Origin: Methyloceanibacter sp.
GTDB taxonomy: Bacteria; Pseudomonadota; Alphaproteobacteria; Rhizobiales; Methyloligellaceae
Assembly (NCBI GenBank): GCA_016649675.1
Contig: JAENXG010000047.1
Location: forward strand, 1 to 12,034
Reading direction: 5' to 3'
DNA: 12,034 nt
Each line of letters opens with the position of its first letter. Within the stretch, counting starts at the first letter, position 1. A program made the translations under genes and the position numbers. A model generated the notes under the pieces. It saw only the letters and a list, made by a program, of their open reading frames with translations, was not told the DNA's origin and ran no database searches. Positions 1 to 5,831 of this stretch are shown piece after piece.

Positions 1-68
1 AACCCCTGTTTCCGGCGTGAAAGGCCATCCCAGCCCCGCGCGTTCGCCTCGGCGGCGCGAGGCAACGC

Positions 69-1328
69 CTACCGTGTCAAAGCCGGCCGCCGCCGGGGCA
101 GCTTACTGATCGCCACGACCTCGGCCGTAGACGCGGCGCCGGAAGTGCAGAACTTGGCCCACGCTTCCATCAGCTTTCGACGGCGAGCAAGCATGTCGCC
201 GCGCTGATAGGCGGCTTCGGTCTTGTCCCGCACGATATGGGCTAGCGCGGCCTCCGCGACCTCGCGCGGGAAATTCGTGCGCTCCGCCGCCCAATCGCGG
301 AAGGTCGAGCGAAAGCCGTGCACGGTGAGTCCCGGCTTGGCCAGGTTCTGCTGCAAGTACTTCCGCAGCGCCGTATCGCTTAGCGGCTTGCCGCGCGGGT
401 TGGGAAACAGCAATGCGTCCTTGTCGTCTCCTAGGTAGTCCAGTCCGCGCAGGATCGGCCCGACCGACCCTGTCAGCGGCACGCGGTGCTCACGCCCACT
501 CTTGGTGCGCTCGCCGGGCACCGTCCAGACTCCGCTGACGAAGTCTAATTCGCCCAGGGTAGCGCCGCGTGTCTCGCCGCTCCGCGCCGCGGTCAGGATC
601 GTGAAGGTTAACGCCTTAGCCGATACCGTGTCGCGCTTGGAAAGCTCCGCGAAGAACTCCGGCAGCTCCGCATAGGGCATCGCGTCATGGTGTTTCACCC
701 TTTGGACCTTGCTCCGCTTCGGCAAGAGCTTGTCGAGATGGCCCCGCCACCTGGCTGGATTGTCGCCACCGCGGTAGTCGTGGGCAGTGGCCCAATCGAG
801 CACGGCCTCAATCCGCTGGCGCACCCGCGTCGCTGTCTCTGTCTTTTCGCGCCAGATTGGATCAAGAGCCTTCGTCACAAGCCCCGTGTCGATTGCCTGC
901 ACCGGCAGCGACCCGAACACGGGGTATGCGTAGGTCTCAAGGGTACTGCTCCATTGTGCAGCGTGCTTGGCGTTGCGCCATCCGGCCTTGTGAGCGTCGA
1001 TATAGCGCGTCGCGCAGTACTCAAACGTGACGGACTGCGCGGCTTCAAGCTGAGCGGCCTGCTGGCGCTGCCGCCGCGCCTCGATAGGATCAATGCCCTC
1101 CCGGAGAAGCCGTCGGCATCCTTCGGCACCTCGCCGGGCATCAGCCAACGATACATCGGGGTAGGGCCCAAGACCCATCCAACGCTCTTTTCCGTTCAGC
1201 ATGAACCTGAACAGCCAAGACCGTCCTCCATTTTTCACCTGCAAATAGATCCCGCGCCCGTCGGGATGCATTCCCGGGCCCTTCCGACGTAGCGCCGTGG
1301 GTGCAAGCCGATCCACGTTCCGTTCCAT
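69..1328 (-). CDS. P4-type tyrosine recombinase (integrase), complete
   Basis: Site-specific recombinase of the P4/DUF4102 type that integrates and excises genomic islands and prophages. The 419-residue length is normal for the family. An N-terminal arm-DNA-binding domain covers about residues 8-90 ('HPDGRGIYLQV', 'GLGPYPDVSLADAR', 'EGIDPIEAR'), a core-binding SAM-like domain about 100-205, and the catalytic domain about 215-390. The full catalytic set is visible: Arg249 in 'TAARSGE', Lys276 in 'RTKSGREHRVPL', His337 and Arg340 in 'HGFRSTFRDW', His364 in 'ALAHIV', and nucleophile Tyr374 in 'AAYQRGD'. It should therefore be active. The start is an ATG with an AGGTAG Shine-Dalgarno (about 1331-1336). 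The gene reads toward the left window edge, and no cargo gene of an obvious mobile element follows on its right. Family assignment is sure; which element it belongs to is not visible. Confidence 0.95.
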   Translation of the reverse strand: MERNVDRLAPTALRRKGPGMHPDGRGIYLQVKNGGRSWLFRFMLNGKERWMGLGPYPDVSLADARRGAEGCRRLLREGIDPIEARRQRQQAAQLEAAQSVTFEYCATRYIDAHKAGWRNAKHAAQWSSTLETYAYPVFGSLPVQAIDTGLVTKALDPIWREKTETATRVRQRIEAVLDWATAHDYRGGDNPARWRGHLDKLLPKRSKVQRVKHHDAMPYAELPEFFAELSKRDTVSAKALTFTILTAARSGETRGATLGELDFVSGVWTVPGERTKSGREHRVPLTGSVGPILRGLDYLGDDKDALLFPNPRGKPLSDTALRKYLQQNLAKPGLTVHGFRSTFRDWAAERTNFPREVAEAALAHIVRDKTEAAYQRGDMLARRRKLMEAWAKFCTSGAASTAEVVAISKLPRRRPALTR

Positions 1329-1372
1329 GACTACCTACGTTTGTACCCACGATTATTTCTGGATCATGGCAG

Positions 1373-1389
1373 ACAACGATAAACGTTGT
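1373..1389. promoter_or_regulatory. Inverted repeat upstream of the integrase (possible operator or arm-type site)
   Basis: Perfect 6-bp arms ACAACG and CGTTGT separated by ATAAA, 45 bp upstream of the integrase ATG. Related sequence CGTTTGTAC lies at 1338-1346 and CGTTGTAC at 1384-1391, giving a short imperfect direct repeat. Such sites near integrase genes can bind a regulator, an excisionase or the integrase arm domain. The role here is inference. Confidence 0.35.
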
Positions 1390-1567
1390 ACAGTCAAACT
1401 ATGGAAAACTGTGTGTGATATCAGCGGTTTTAAGGACACTCAGAGACGCGTCTGAACACAGACGAACGTGAATGCGGCGGACTCCCCCTCCGCCATATTT
1501 GTGCATTAAGTCGACTTCGGCTCGTCGCACCATTACCTTCGCTTCTGACCCAAACCGGACCCGGCGA

Positions 1568-1864
1568 ATGATTACGTTAGAGGACTGCATAGCCTTTTGC
1601 GGCCTGACCGAGAGCGAGGTGCTCGCCATCGCCGAACACGAGCATCTGCCCGAGATCGCTGCGGCCGCGCTTGCCAGCTACCTTGTGAACCAGGAGCAAG
1701 GGATTGAGAAAGTTCGCGACATGATTGTTGACGATGTCCGTGCCGGTCAGGCGCGTAACAACAAAGAGCATGTCCTGGTCCTCCTCCATGTGCTGCATCA
1801 TTTTCTGAGGACGCATCCAGAGGCGCGACCCGAGCAGCATCCTTGGAGTCGCTGTTTCAAGTGA
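1568..1864 (+). CDS. Conserved small helical protein of unknown function
   Basis: I do not recognise a named family with certainty; the style ('MITLEDCIAFCGLTESEVLAIAEHE..') resembles a small hypothetical protein I associate with Rhizobiales. It is 98 residues, rich in Leu, Ala and Glu and predicted mainly helical. It ends in a basic, His-rich tail ('HVLHHFLRTHPEARPEQHPW'). There is no signal peptide or membrane segment, so it is probably cytoplasmic. The frame is open further upstream to 1472, but the upstream residues ('MRRTPPPPYLCIKS..') are low-complexity and unlike the rest, so the ATG at 1568 is chosen. No strong Shine-Dalgarno precedes it. It is divergent from the integrase and separated from it by about 240 bp. 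Function is not inferable; partial relation to a helix-turn-helix-like fold is only a guess. Confidence 0.7.
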   Translation: MITLEDCIAFCGLTESEVLAIAEHEHLPEIAAAALASYLVNQEQGIEKVRDMIVDDVRAGQARNNKEHVLVLLHVLHHFLRTHPEARPEQHPWSRCFK

Positions 1865-1942
1865 CGGCCAACTCTCATTCCTGGAGGACATAAGTCCCCG
1901 GCGCATCCCCAAGCGACCTGTGGCCCGACGGAGCAGCACCGA

Positions 1943-2101
1943 ATGGCTGAGTGCGACCGGCTTGTCGTCGACAAGGAAGCGGCCTTCCGCGAGATCGTTG
2001 TCGAGGAAGAGCTAAGTACAGATACGCCACGGGCGATTGGCCAGTCTGCGCTATTTTTTGGGGCGTATTGCGAGCGGCGCCCTAAATTTGCCCACAGTTA
2101 A
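1943..2101 (+). CDS. Doubtful 52-residue ORF
   Basis: An ATG ORF encoding an acidic N-terminal half ('DKEAAFREIVVEEELSTD') and a C-terminal half with 'IGQSALFFGAYCERRPKF'. The composition is protein-like rather than random, and it follows the 1568-1864 gene on the same strand by about 80 bp. There is no convincing Shine-Dalgarno and I do not recognise the product. It could be a small gene, the remnant of a longer gene, or chance. Confidence 0.25.
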   Translation: MAECDRLVVDKEAAFREIVVEEELSTDTPRAIGQSALFFGAYCERRPKFAHS

Positions 2102-2152
2102 GCTTAGCGCACTACGTTGAAAGCTCACGCCAACAACATTTGGAGAGTTCCT

Positions 2153-2608
2153 ATGACGCATGACGCACGTGGAGCATCGTCGGTAGTTCGTGTCGCCTTG
2201 GCGGCATTGTTTGGCCTGAGCATCGCGATGCCAGCCACGGCCGGCGTTCCCCTGACCGGTGCGGGCTCCGTAGCCGCAGGGTCATCGCTCGTGACCGAGG
2301 TCAAAAATTACAAGGGCGGCAAGAACGTCTACGTAAAAAAGAACGTCAAGGTCACCAACAAGAACGTCTACGTGAACAAGAATGTCTATGTGAAGGGGAA
2401 CGGGCACCGCGGCAAGAACGTCTACGTCAACAAGAATGTCTATGTGAGGAATTGGTCGCGTAAGCCTTACTACGGAAACGTCATCGCCGGCGTTGCCCTA
2501 GGAACCATCATCGCGGCGACTGCTGTGCCTGCCGCTCCTTCATCCAATCTCTGCTGGTACTGGACCAGTCCCTCCCACAATCGCGGCTATTGGGACTATT
2601 GCTACTAA
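2153..2608 (+). CDS. Exported protein with Asn-Val-Tyr-Val repeats, unknown function
   Basis: The start at 2153 is chosen because GGAGAG at 2142-2147 sits 5 nt upstream; an in-frame ATG at 2117 would add 12 residues without a better site. The 151-residue product begins with a signal peptide (hydrophobic stretch about residues 11-26, likely cut after 'PATA' near residue 30). Residues about 57-99 are built from lysine/asparagine-rich repeats of the type 'KNVYVNKNVYV', encoded by near-identical DNA units. A glycine/alanine hydrophobic segment follows ('VIAGVALGTIIAATAV', about 113-128), then an aromatic C-terminus ('LCWYWTSPSHNRGYWDYCY') with two cysteines. I associate the C-terminal pattern 'CWYW...GYWDYC' with small secreted alphaproteobacterial proteins of unknown role. 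It may be surface- or membrane-associated. The basic, tyrosine-rich repeat could bind polyanions or lipid; that is speculation. Confidence 0.8.
   Translation: MTHDARGASSVVRVALAALFGLSIAMPATAGVPLTGAGSVAAGSSLVTEVKNYKGGKNVYVKKNVKVTNKNVYVNKNVYVKGNGHRGKNVYVNKNVYVRNWSRKPYYGNVIAGVALGTIIAATAVPAAPSSNLCWYWTSPSHNRGYWDYCY
2321..2449 (+). repeat. Tandem coding repeat (NVYV units)
   Basis: Three in-frame units begin at 2321, 2360 and 2414, each opening with AAGAACGTCTACGT. The units at 2360-2395 and 2414-2449 match at 34 of 36 positions, including synonymous codon choices. That points to recent duplication rather than protein-level convergence. The first unit has diverged in its second half. Confidence 0.85.
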
Positions 2609-2673
2609 GTCGCAGGTCCGCCGGCATCACCGCGCCGGACGGAGTTACGGGCTTGCATTCATAAGTGCATAAG

Positions 2674-2704
2674 CGCTGCGCGCCGATTTCAAAGGCGCGC
2701 AGCG
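2674..2704 (+). promoter_or_regulatory. 11-bp perfect stem-loop ahead of the GlsB-type gene
   Basis: Arms CGCTGCGCGCC (2674-2684) and GGCGCGCAGCG (2694-2704) enclose a 9-nt loop. No T-run follows, so it is a weak candidate for a terminator of the preceding secreted-protein gene (stop at 2608). It could equally be a 5' leader structure of the next gene, whose ATG lies 37 bp downstream. Confidence 0.5.
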
Positions 2705-2713
2705 GGAGTATGC

Positions 2714-2737
2714 TTCCCCACTTAATAAAGGGGGGAA
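2714..2737 (+). promoter_or_regulatory. Hairpin that would sequester the Shine-Dalgarno of the GlsB-type gene
   Basis: TTCCCC (2714-2719) is complementary to GGGGAA (2732-2737), part of the purine tract that serves as ribosome binding site just before the ATG at 2742. The 12-nt loop is A/T-rich. If formed in the mRNA, this 6-bp stem would occlude the SD. That is the arrangement used by RNA thermometers and other translational switches, and it fits a stress-type gene. The pairing is seen; the regulatory role is inferred. Confidence 0.45.
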
Positions 2738-2741
2738 AATC

Positions 2742-3002
2742 ATGACTGTTACCGCTCTGCTCGTAGCTCTGATCATCGGCGCGGTCGCCGGCTGGCTCGC
2801 GGGTCTGTTGGTGCAAGGAACGGGCTTCGGCCTGCTTGGCGACATCCTTGTCGGCATTGTCGGCGCGCTTATCGCCGGCGCTTTATTCCCGAGCCTCGGT
2901 CTTCACCTTGGCGGGGGCATTCTCGGCGCGATCATCGCTGCCACGCTCGGCGCGGTCATCCTGCTCTTGATCGTGCGTCTGATCAGGCAAGCGACCGCCT
3001 GA
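2742..3002 (+). CDS. GlsB/YeaQ/YmgE family stress-response membrane protein
   Basis: Small inner-membrane protein of the transglycosylase-associated (GlsB/YeaQ/YmgE) family, 86 residues, the usual length. Three hydrophobic segments are visible: about residues 2-24 with 'IIGAVAGWLAGLLVQG', 29-49 with 'LGDILVGIVGALIAGALF', and 56-80 with 'GGGILGAIIAATLGAVILLLIV'. The 'GxxGWLAG' opening and the 'GDILVGIVGA' core are the family hallmarks. A short basic tail follows (RLIRQATA). Members are linked to general stress and acid or osmotic responses, but the biochemical role is unknown. The ribosome binding site is a six-G tract (2730-2735), and its pairing with an upstream TTCCCC suggests translational control. 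It converges on the DUF4424 gene and is separated from it by a strong stem-loop. Confidence 0.93.
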   Translation: MTVTALLVALIIGAVAGWLAGLLVQGTGFGLLGDILVGIVGALIAGALFPSLGLHLGGGILGAIIAATLGAVILLLIVRLIRQATA

Positions 3003-3031
3003 GCCGAAGCTGCCGACATACAGAAAATGCT

Positions 3032-3068
3032 AGAGCGCTATCGCGGTCCGTTTCAGCGATAGCGCTCT
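3032..3068. terminator. 13-bp stem-loop between convergent genes (bidirectional terminator or repeat element)
   Basis: Perfect arms AGAGCGCTATCGC (3032-3044) and GCGATAGCGCTCT (3056-3068) surround an 11-nt loop. It lies 30 bp after the GlsB-type stop and 58 bp beyond the DUF4424 stop on the other strand. On the minus strand the stem is followed by AGCATTTTCTG, a weak T-tract; on the plus strand there is none. The 'TAGAGCG' edge resembles dispersed rhizobial intergenic palindromes, so a genomic repeat is an alternative. Confidence 0.6.
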
Positions 3069-3125
3069 GCTCCCTCAGATCCTTCTAGCCGAACAACGGT
3101 TGGACGCAACCATGTGACCGGTTGC

Positions 3126-4220
3126 TCACAGGTTCGGCATGGGCTCCACGAACAGAATATTGAGATCGCCCTCCGGGACGTAATCGTCTTGCGCCAGCGT
3201 GAACGTGGTGGGGCCGGCGCGCTTGATGCCTTTGGCGCAGAGCGAGACCAGCGCCTTGTCGGAAGGCTTCTCCACCGTAAGCCGGAACTTCTGGATGGGG
3301 CCGAGCCAATTGCCGGCGGTGGTCAGCACATATTTCAGCTCGGTCCCCGCAAGGATGTCTTGCGGGGCTTGCTTCAGCGCGGCTTGCGCGACGCCGATGA
3401 AGTCCTGGTCCATGCAGAACAGCTTGCGCGTCTCGGGCGAACTCAGATCGTCCTTGGCGAAGAAGAAGCGGCGCGGCACCGGCTTGTAGCGATGCGTCAC
3501 CTCGATCGTGCTTCCGGCCGGGAAGGTCTGGAACCAGTAGAAAGTGATGTGCGTGTCCCAGTGCGTATTGGCGAGCGGCTTTTCCGCGGCGCCGAAAGTC
3601 GTGTTCCAGTCGATCACGCCATAGCGCTCGAGCTCCTGCCGTGCGTCCTGCGACAGGTCGTCGAGACGGGTGTTGAGCGCACTCCCCGCCCCTTCGCCCG
3701 GTGCAAGCATGGTCAGCGGAATGTCATAGCGCTTCAAAACGTCGGTGACGTCGACACCGAAGCGGGTCGCCTTGATCTCGACCGAAGGCTCGACTGGCTT
3801 GCCGTCCGCCGTCACCTTGAAATCCATGACATTGACCGGGTCGCGGCCTTCGAGATCGTAGTTGCCCTCTTCGCCGATATTGATCACCGGCAGCGGAAAC
3901 GCTACCAGCGTAGCGATGTCATGGTCGGCCTTGTTGTGGAAGTGATAGGTGACGCGGACCTCATCGCGGCTCAAATAGAGGTCCTCGGACTCCATGCTGA
4001 TGTCGGGATTGAAGGTGAGCGTGAGGCCGCCCGCATCGAGGCTTGCCGTCGAGTCGTTGGCGAGCACCGCGGAGACTTGAACGAGGCCGGCGAAAGCCGC
4101 CAACGCTCCAAGCATCATTATGCGGCCACGCGCAACAAGCCCGCGCCGATGACACGCAAGACCTAGTGCTTCGCCGCCGCGCGCAAGGACTTGCTCAAAC
4201 CCGTGACGATCGCGTCCCAT
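3126..4220 (-). CDS. DUF4424 family secreted protein
   Basis: A 364-residue exported protein of the DUF4424 family, whose biochemical role is unknown. Family hallmarks are the mature N-terminus 'NDSTASLDAGGLTLTFNPDISMESEDLYLS' region (about residues 55-84), 'VRVTYHFHNKADHDI' and 'LVAFPLPVI', plus the C-terminal 'DNYVPEGDLNILF'-like end (here 'DDYVPEGDLNILFVEPMP'). The mature part looks beta-rich and periplasmic. The ATG at 4220 has a good SD (GGGAG) that overlaps the end of the preceding lipoprotein gene. This start gives a long basic n-region before the hydrophobic segment 'MMLGALAAFAGLVQVSAVLA' (35-54). An internal ATG at 4118 would give a more conventional signal peptide but lacks a basic n-region. 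The nine-base gap to the upstream lipoprotein gene suggests joint translation and a shared envelope role. Confidence 0.9.
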   Translation of the reverse strand: MGRDRHGFEQVLARGGEALGLACHRRGLVARGRIMMLGALAAFAGLVQVSAVLANDSTASLDAGGLTLTFNPDISMESEDLYLSRDEVRVTYHFHNKADHDIATLVAFPLPVINIGEEGNYDLEGRDPVNVMDFKVTADGKPVEPSVEIKATRFGVDVTDVLKRYDIPLTMLAPGEGAGSALNTRLDDLSQDARQELERYGVIDWNTTFGAAEKPLANTHWDTHITFYWFQTFPAGSTIEVTHRYKPVPRRFFFAKDDLSSPETRKLFCMDQDFIGVAQAALKQAPQDILAGTELKYVLTTAGNWLGPIQKFRLTVEKPSDKALVSLCAKGIKRAGPTTFTLAQDDYVPEGDLNILFVEPMPNL

Positions 4221-4229
4221 CGTGTCTCC

Positions 4230-4349
4230 CTATTTCAAGGGAGGAAGGGCCTGCGGTTGAGTCATGACGACTTGATTGTGGTGGAAGCAGCCCCCGAGCG
4301 CCATAAACGCGGCGAGGACCGCCAAAGTGGCGATCATACGCAAACGCAT
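4230..4349 (-). CDS. Small lipoprotein, 39 residues
   Basis: A short gene easily missed by length cut-offs. The product opens with a basic n-region and hydrophobic stretch (MRLRMIATLAVLAAFMALGG) followed at once by Cys21, giving the lipobox LGGC for signal peptidase II. The mature peptide would be only 19 residues, starting 'CFHHNQVV' and ending 'QPQALPPLK'. A good Shine-Dalgarno (GAGGGGG) lies about 7 nt before the ATG. The stop codon TAG is 9 bp from the ATG of the DUF4424 gene and abuts its SD, so the two genes are almost surely co-transcribed and translationally coupled. With no charge at the position after Cys that signals inner-membrane retention, the outer membrane is the likelier destination. 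I do not recognise a family; entericidin-like small lipoproteins are similar only in size. Confidence 0.75.
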   Translation of the reverse strand: MRLRMIATLAVLAAFMALGGCFHHNQVVMTQPQALPPLK

Positions 4350-4368
4350 TACTTACCCCCTCGTTACT

Positions 4369-4386
4369 CGTACACGTACACGTACC
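4369..4386. repeat. Short CGTACA tandem repeat in the lipoprotein upstream region
   Basis: Two CGTACA hexamers followed by CGTACC, 20-37 bp upstream of the lipoprotein start codon. Embedded GTAC and ACGT are each self-complementary. It may be a protein-binding site or simple sequence drift. No confident promoter boxes are visible around it. Confidence 0.35.
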
Positions 4387-4594
4387 AAACTGTCAGCCTG
4401 CTATTGGAACCACATTTCGCGGCGTATTTGGTGACGAAATTGCAACAGTGACGGGCTCCGTTTTCCGAATGAATCCTCGGATCGCGAGCCTTCGCGGACG
4501 ACGCGCTCATCAGCAAAAATCGCCGCGCGTGCACCATTCGTTAACCATATCCGGGTGGAATTGGCCTCGACCCAACGAGCCCCCCCACGCCCCT

Positions 4595-5800
4595 ATGACA
4601 GAGAACCGATTCCTTCAATCCTTTTGCGCGGTTGTCGCCGGCGCCATCCTGGTTGGCGGCACCATGGTGTTTCTGGCGGTGACCGCGGAGTGGGGTCATC
4701 CCGGGAGCGAGGTCGAAATGTCCGCGTCCGCGCAAGCGCCCGTGGCTTCGCTCTCGATCCCCACTAAGGTCGAGCCCATCGCCGAACCTCCCGCCGCGCT
4801 GCCGACAGCTTCGATCCCGGGCGCGTCCGACCAGGCCGACATCGACGACACGGCTTCGATCGCCGAGCCGCAAGACACAGAGCCTGAAGCAGCCATCGAG
4901 GCGCCGTCATCTCCGGCAGATCGCGCCCCCCCGCTGGCGACGCCGGGCATACCGCTCAATGCGGAAACCGCAGATGCGCGTCCGGATGATGCTCGCCCAG
5001 ATCAGGCGCCCGACGGCAACGCATCGCCGGACACGTCAGTGTCCGAAGGCGAGGCCGATGAGAATGCCGCGCCGCAGGTGGCGATCGCCGAGCCTCCTCA
5101 ACCGGTGAGCCCCCTCGCCGGCAGCGCGAGCCACGCCAGCGTGGAGGACGCCAGCGCGGAGACCGTCACAAGCAACGCAGCGAGCGTCGAGCAATCGACA
5201 CCGGAAGTTGCGACGCCACCATCCGCGCCCAAGGTCGTTGAGGCGGAGATCGCCAAGCCCTCGCAGCCTGCAAGCCCCGTCGCCAGCACAAGCAAGGCGA
5301 GCGTCGAGAACGGCACAAAGCGGGCGGCGAAAGTGGCGAGCGTCACGCCGGCAGAAGTGAAAGTAGCAGCGCCACCAGCCGCCCCGAAGGCTGTCAAAGA
5401 CACGCCGCGTCCCAAGCCGGCAGCGCGCTCGACTCCCCCGCAAGAAGAGGCGTCGCAACCGCGCAGCACGATCCCGTGGAAGCCCATGGCGCTCGCGCCG
5501 GCCGACAAGCCTTCAACCTCTCTCACCAAGGCCCCGACCAATCGGCCAAGCACCGGCAATTATGGTGCGCAGGTCTGGTCGGCGCTCGCCCGGCACAAGC
5601 CCAACACGGGGGAACGCGGCAGCACGACGGTGATCTTCGCCATTGGCGACGGCGGCGGGCTCCGCTTCGTGCGCGTCGGCCGATCGAGCGGCAGTCAGCG
5701 GCTCGACCAGCTCGCGCTCGCAACGGTGCGCAACGCATCCCCCTACCCTGCGCCGCCGGGCGGTGCGCAGTCCTTCACGATCCGGATCGATTTCCACTAG
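4595..5800 (+). CDS. TonB-family energy transducer with long Ala/Pro-rich linker
   Basis: TonB-type protein that would span the periplasm and pass proton-motive energy to outer-membrane receptors, or serve a related envelope role. The start at 4595 gives the expected short cytoplasmic N-terminus, then one membrane helix (about residues 6-30, 'FCAVVAGAILVGGTMVFLAV'). The frame is open back to a GTG at 4448, but those residues look non-coding. No clear SD is seen. Residues about 40-318 form an extended Ala/Pro/Glu/Lys-rich linker containing an imperfect internal duplication. Residues about 320-401 are the TonB C-terminal domain: 'YGAQVWSALARHKP', 'GSTTVIFAIGDGGGLRFVRVGRSSGSQRLDQLALATVRNASP', ending 'FTIRIDFH'. 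At 401 residues it is longer than classical TonB. No ExbB, ExbD or TonB-dependent receptor gene is adjacent, so its partner is unknown. It converges with the pentapeptide gene, 31 bp apart. Confidence 0.88.
   Translation: MTENRFLQSFCAVVAGAILVGGTMVFLAVTAEWGHPGSEVEMSASAQAPVASLSIPTKVEPIAEPPAALPTASIPGASDQADIDDTASIAEPQDTEPEAAIEAPSSPADRAPPLATPGIPLNAETADARPDDARPDQAPDGNASPDTSVSEGEADENAAPQVAIAEPPQPVSPLAGSASHASVEDASAETVTSNAASVEQSTPEVATPPSAPKVVEAEIAKPSQPASPVASTSKASVENGTKRAAKVASVTPAEVKVAAPPAAPKAVKDTPRPKPAARSTPPQEEASQPRSTIPWKPMALAPADKPSTSLTKAPTNRPSTGNYGAQVWSALARHKPNTGERGSTTVIFAIGDGGGLRFVRVGRSSGSQRLDQLALATVRNASPYPAPPGGAQSFTIRIDFH
5081..5408 (+). repeat. Imperfect duplication inside the TonB linker
   Basis: Two consecutive segments of about 55 residues (from residue 163 and from residue 218 of the start at 4595) share the order 'AIAEPPQPVSPLAGSASHASVED ... 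ATPPSAPKVV' and 'EIAKPSQPASPVASTSKASVEN ... AAPPAAPKAV'. The match is clear at protein level and partly degraded at DNA level, suggesting an older duplication that lengthened the linker. Confidence 0.65.
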
Positions 5801-5831
5801 GGCCCATCAGGCCGGTAGTCTTGGCGGGAGC

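Noticed and set aside
1..68. tRNA or att site next to the integrase
   Set aside because: Only a weak 6-bp stem (46-51 / 58-63) is seen; no cloverleaf or tRNA landmarks can be recognised.
687..1292. A 201-residue plus-strand open frame
   Set aside because: It is the antisense shadow of the integrase, whose catalytic residues are all present.
2321..2449. CRISPR-like direct repeats
   Set aside because: The units are in-frame coding repeats with no spacers and lie inside a gene with SD and signal peptide.
3114..4166. A 350-residue plus-strand open frame
   Set aside because: It is antisense to the DUF4424 gene, which has family motifs and a signal peptide; the plus-strand translation is Arg/Asp/Glu-rich with no recognisable fold.
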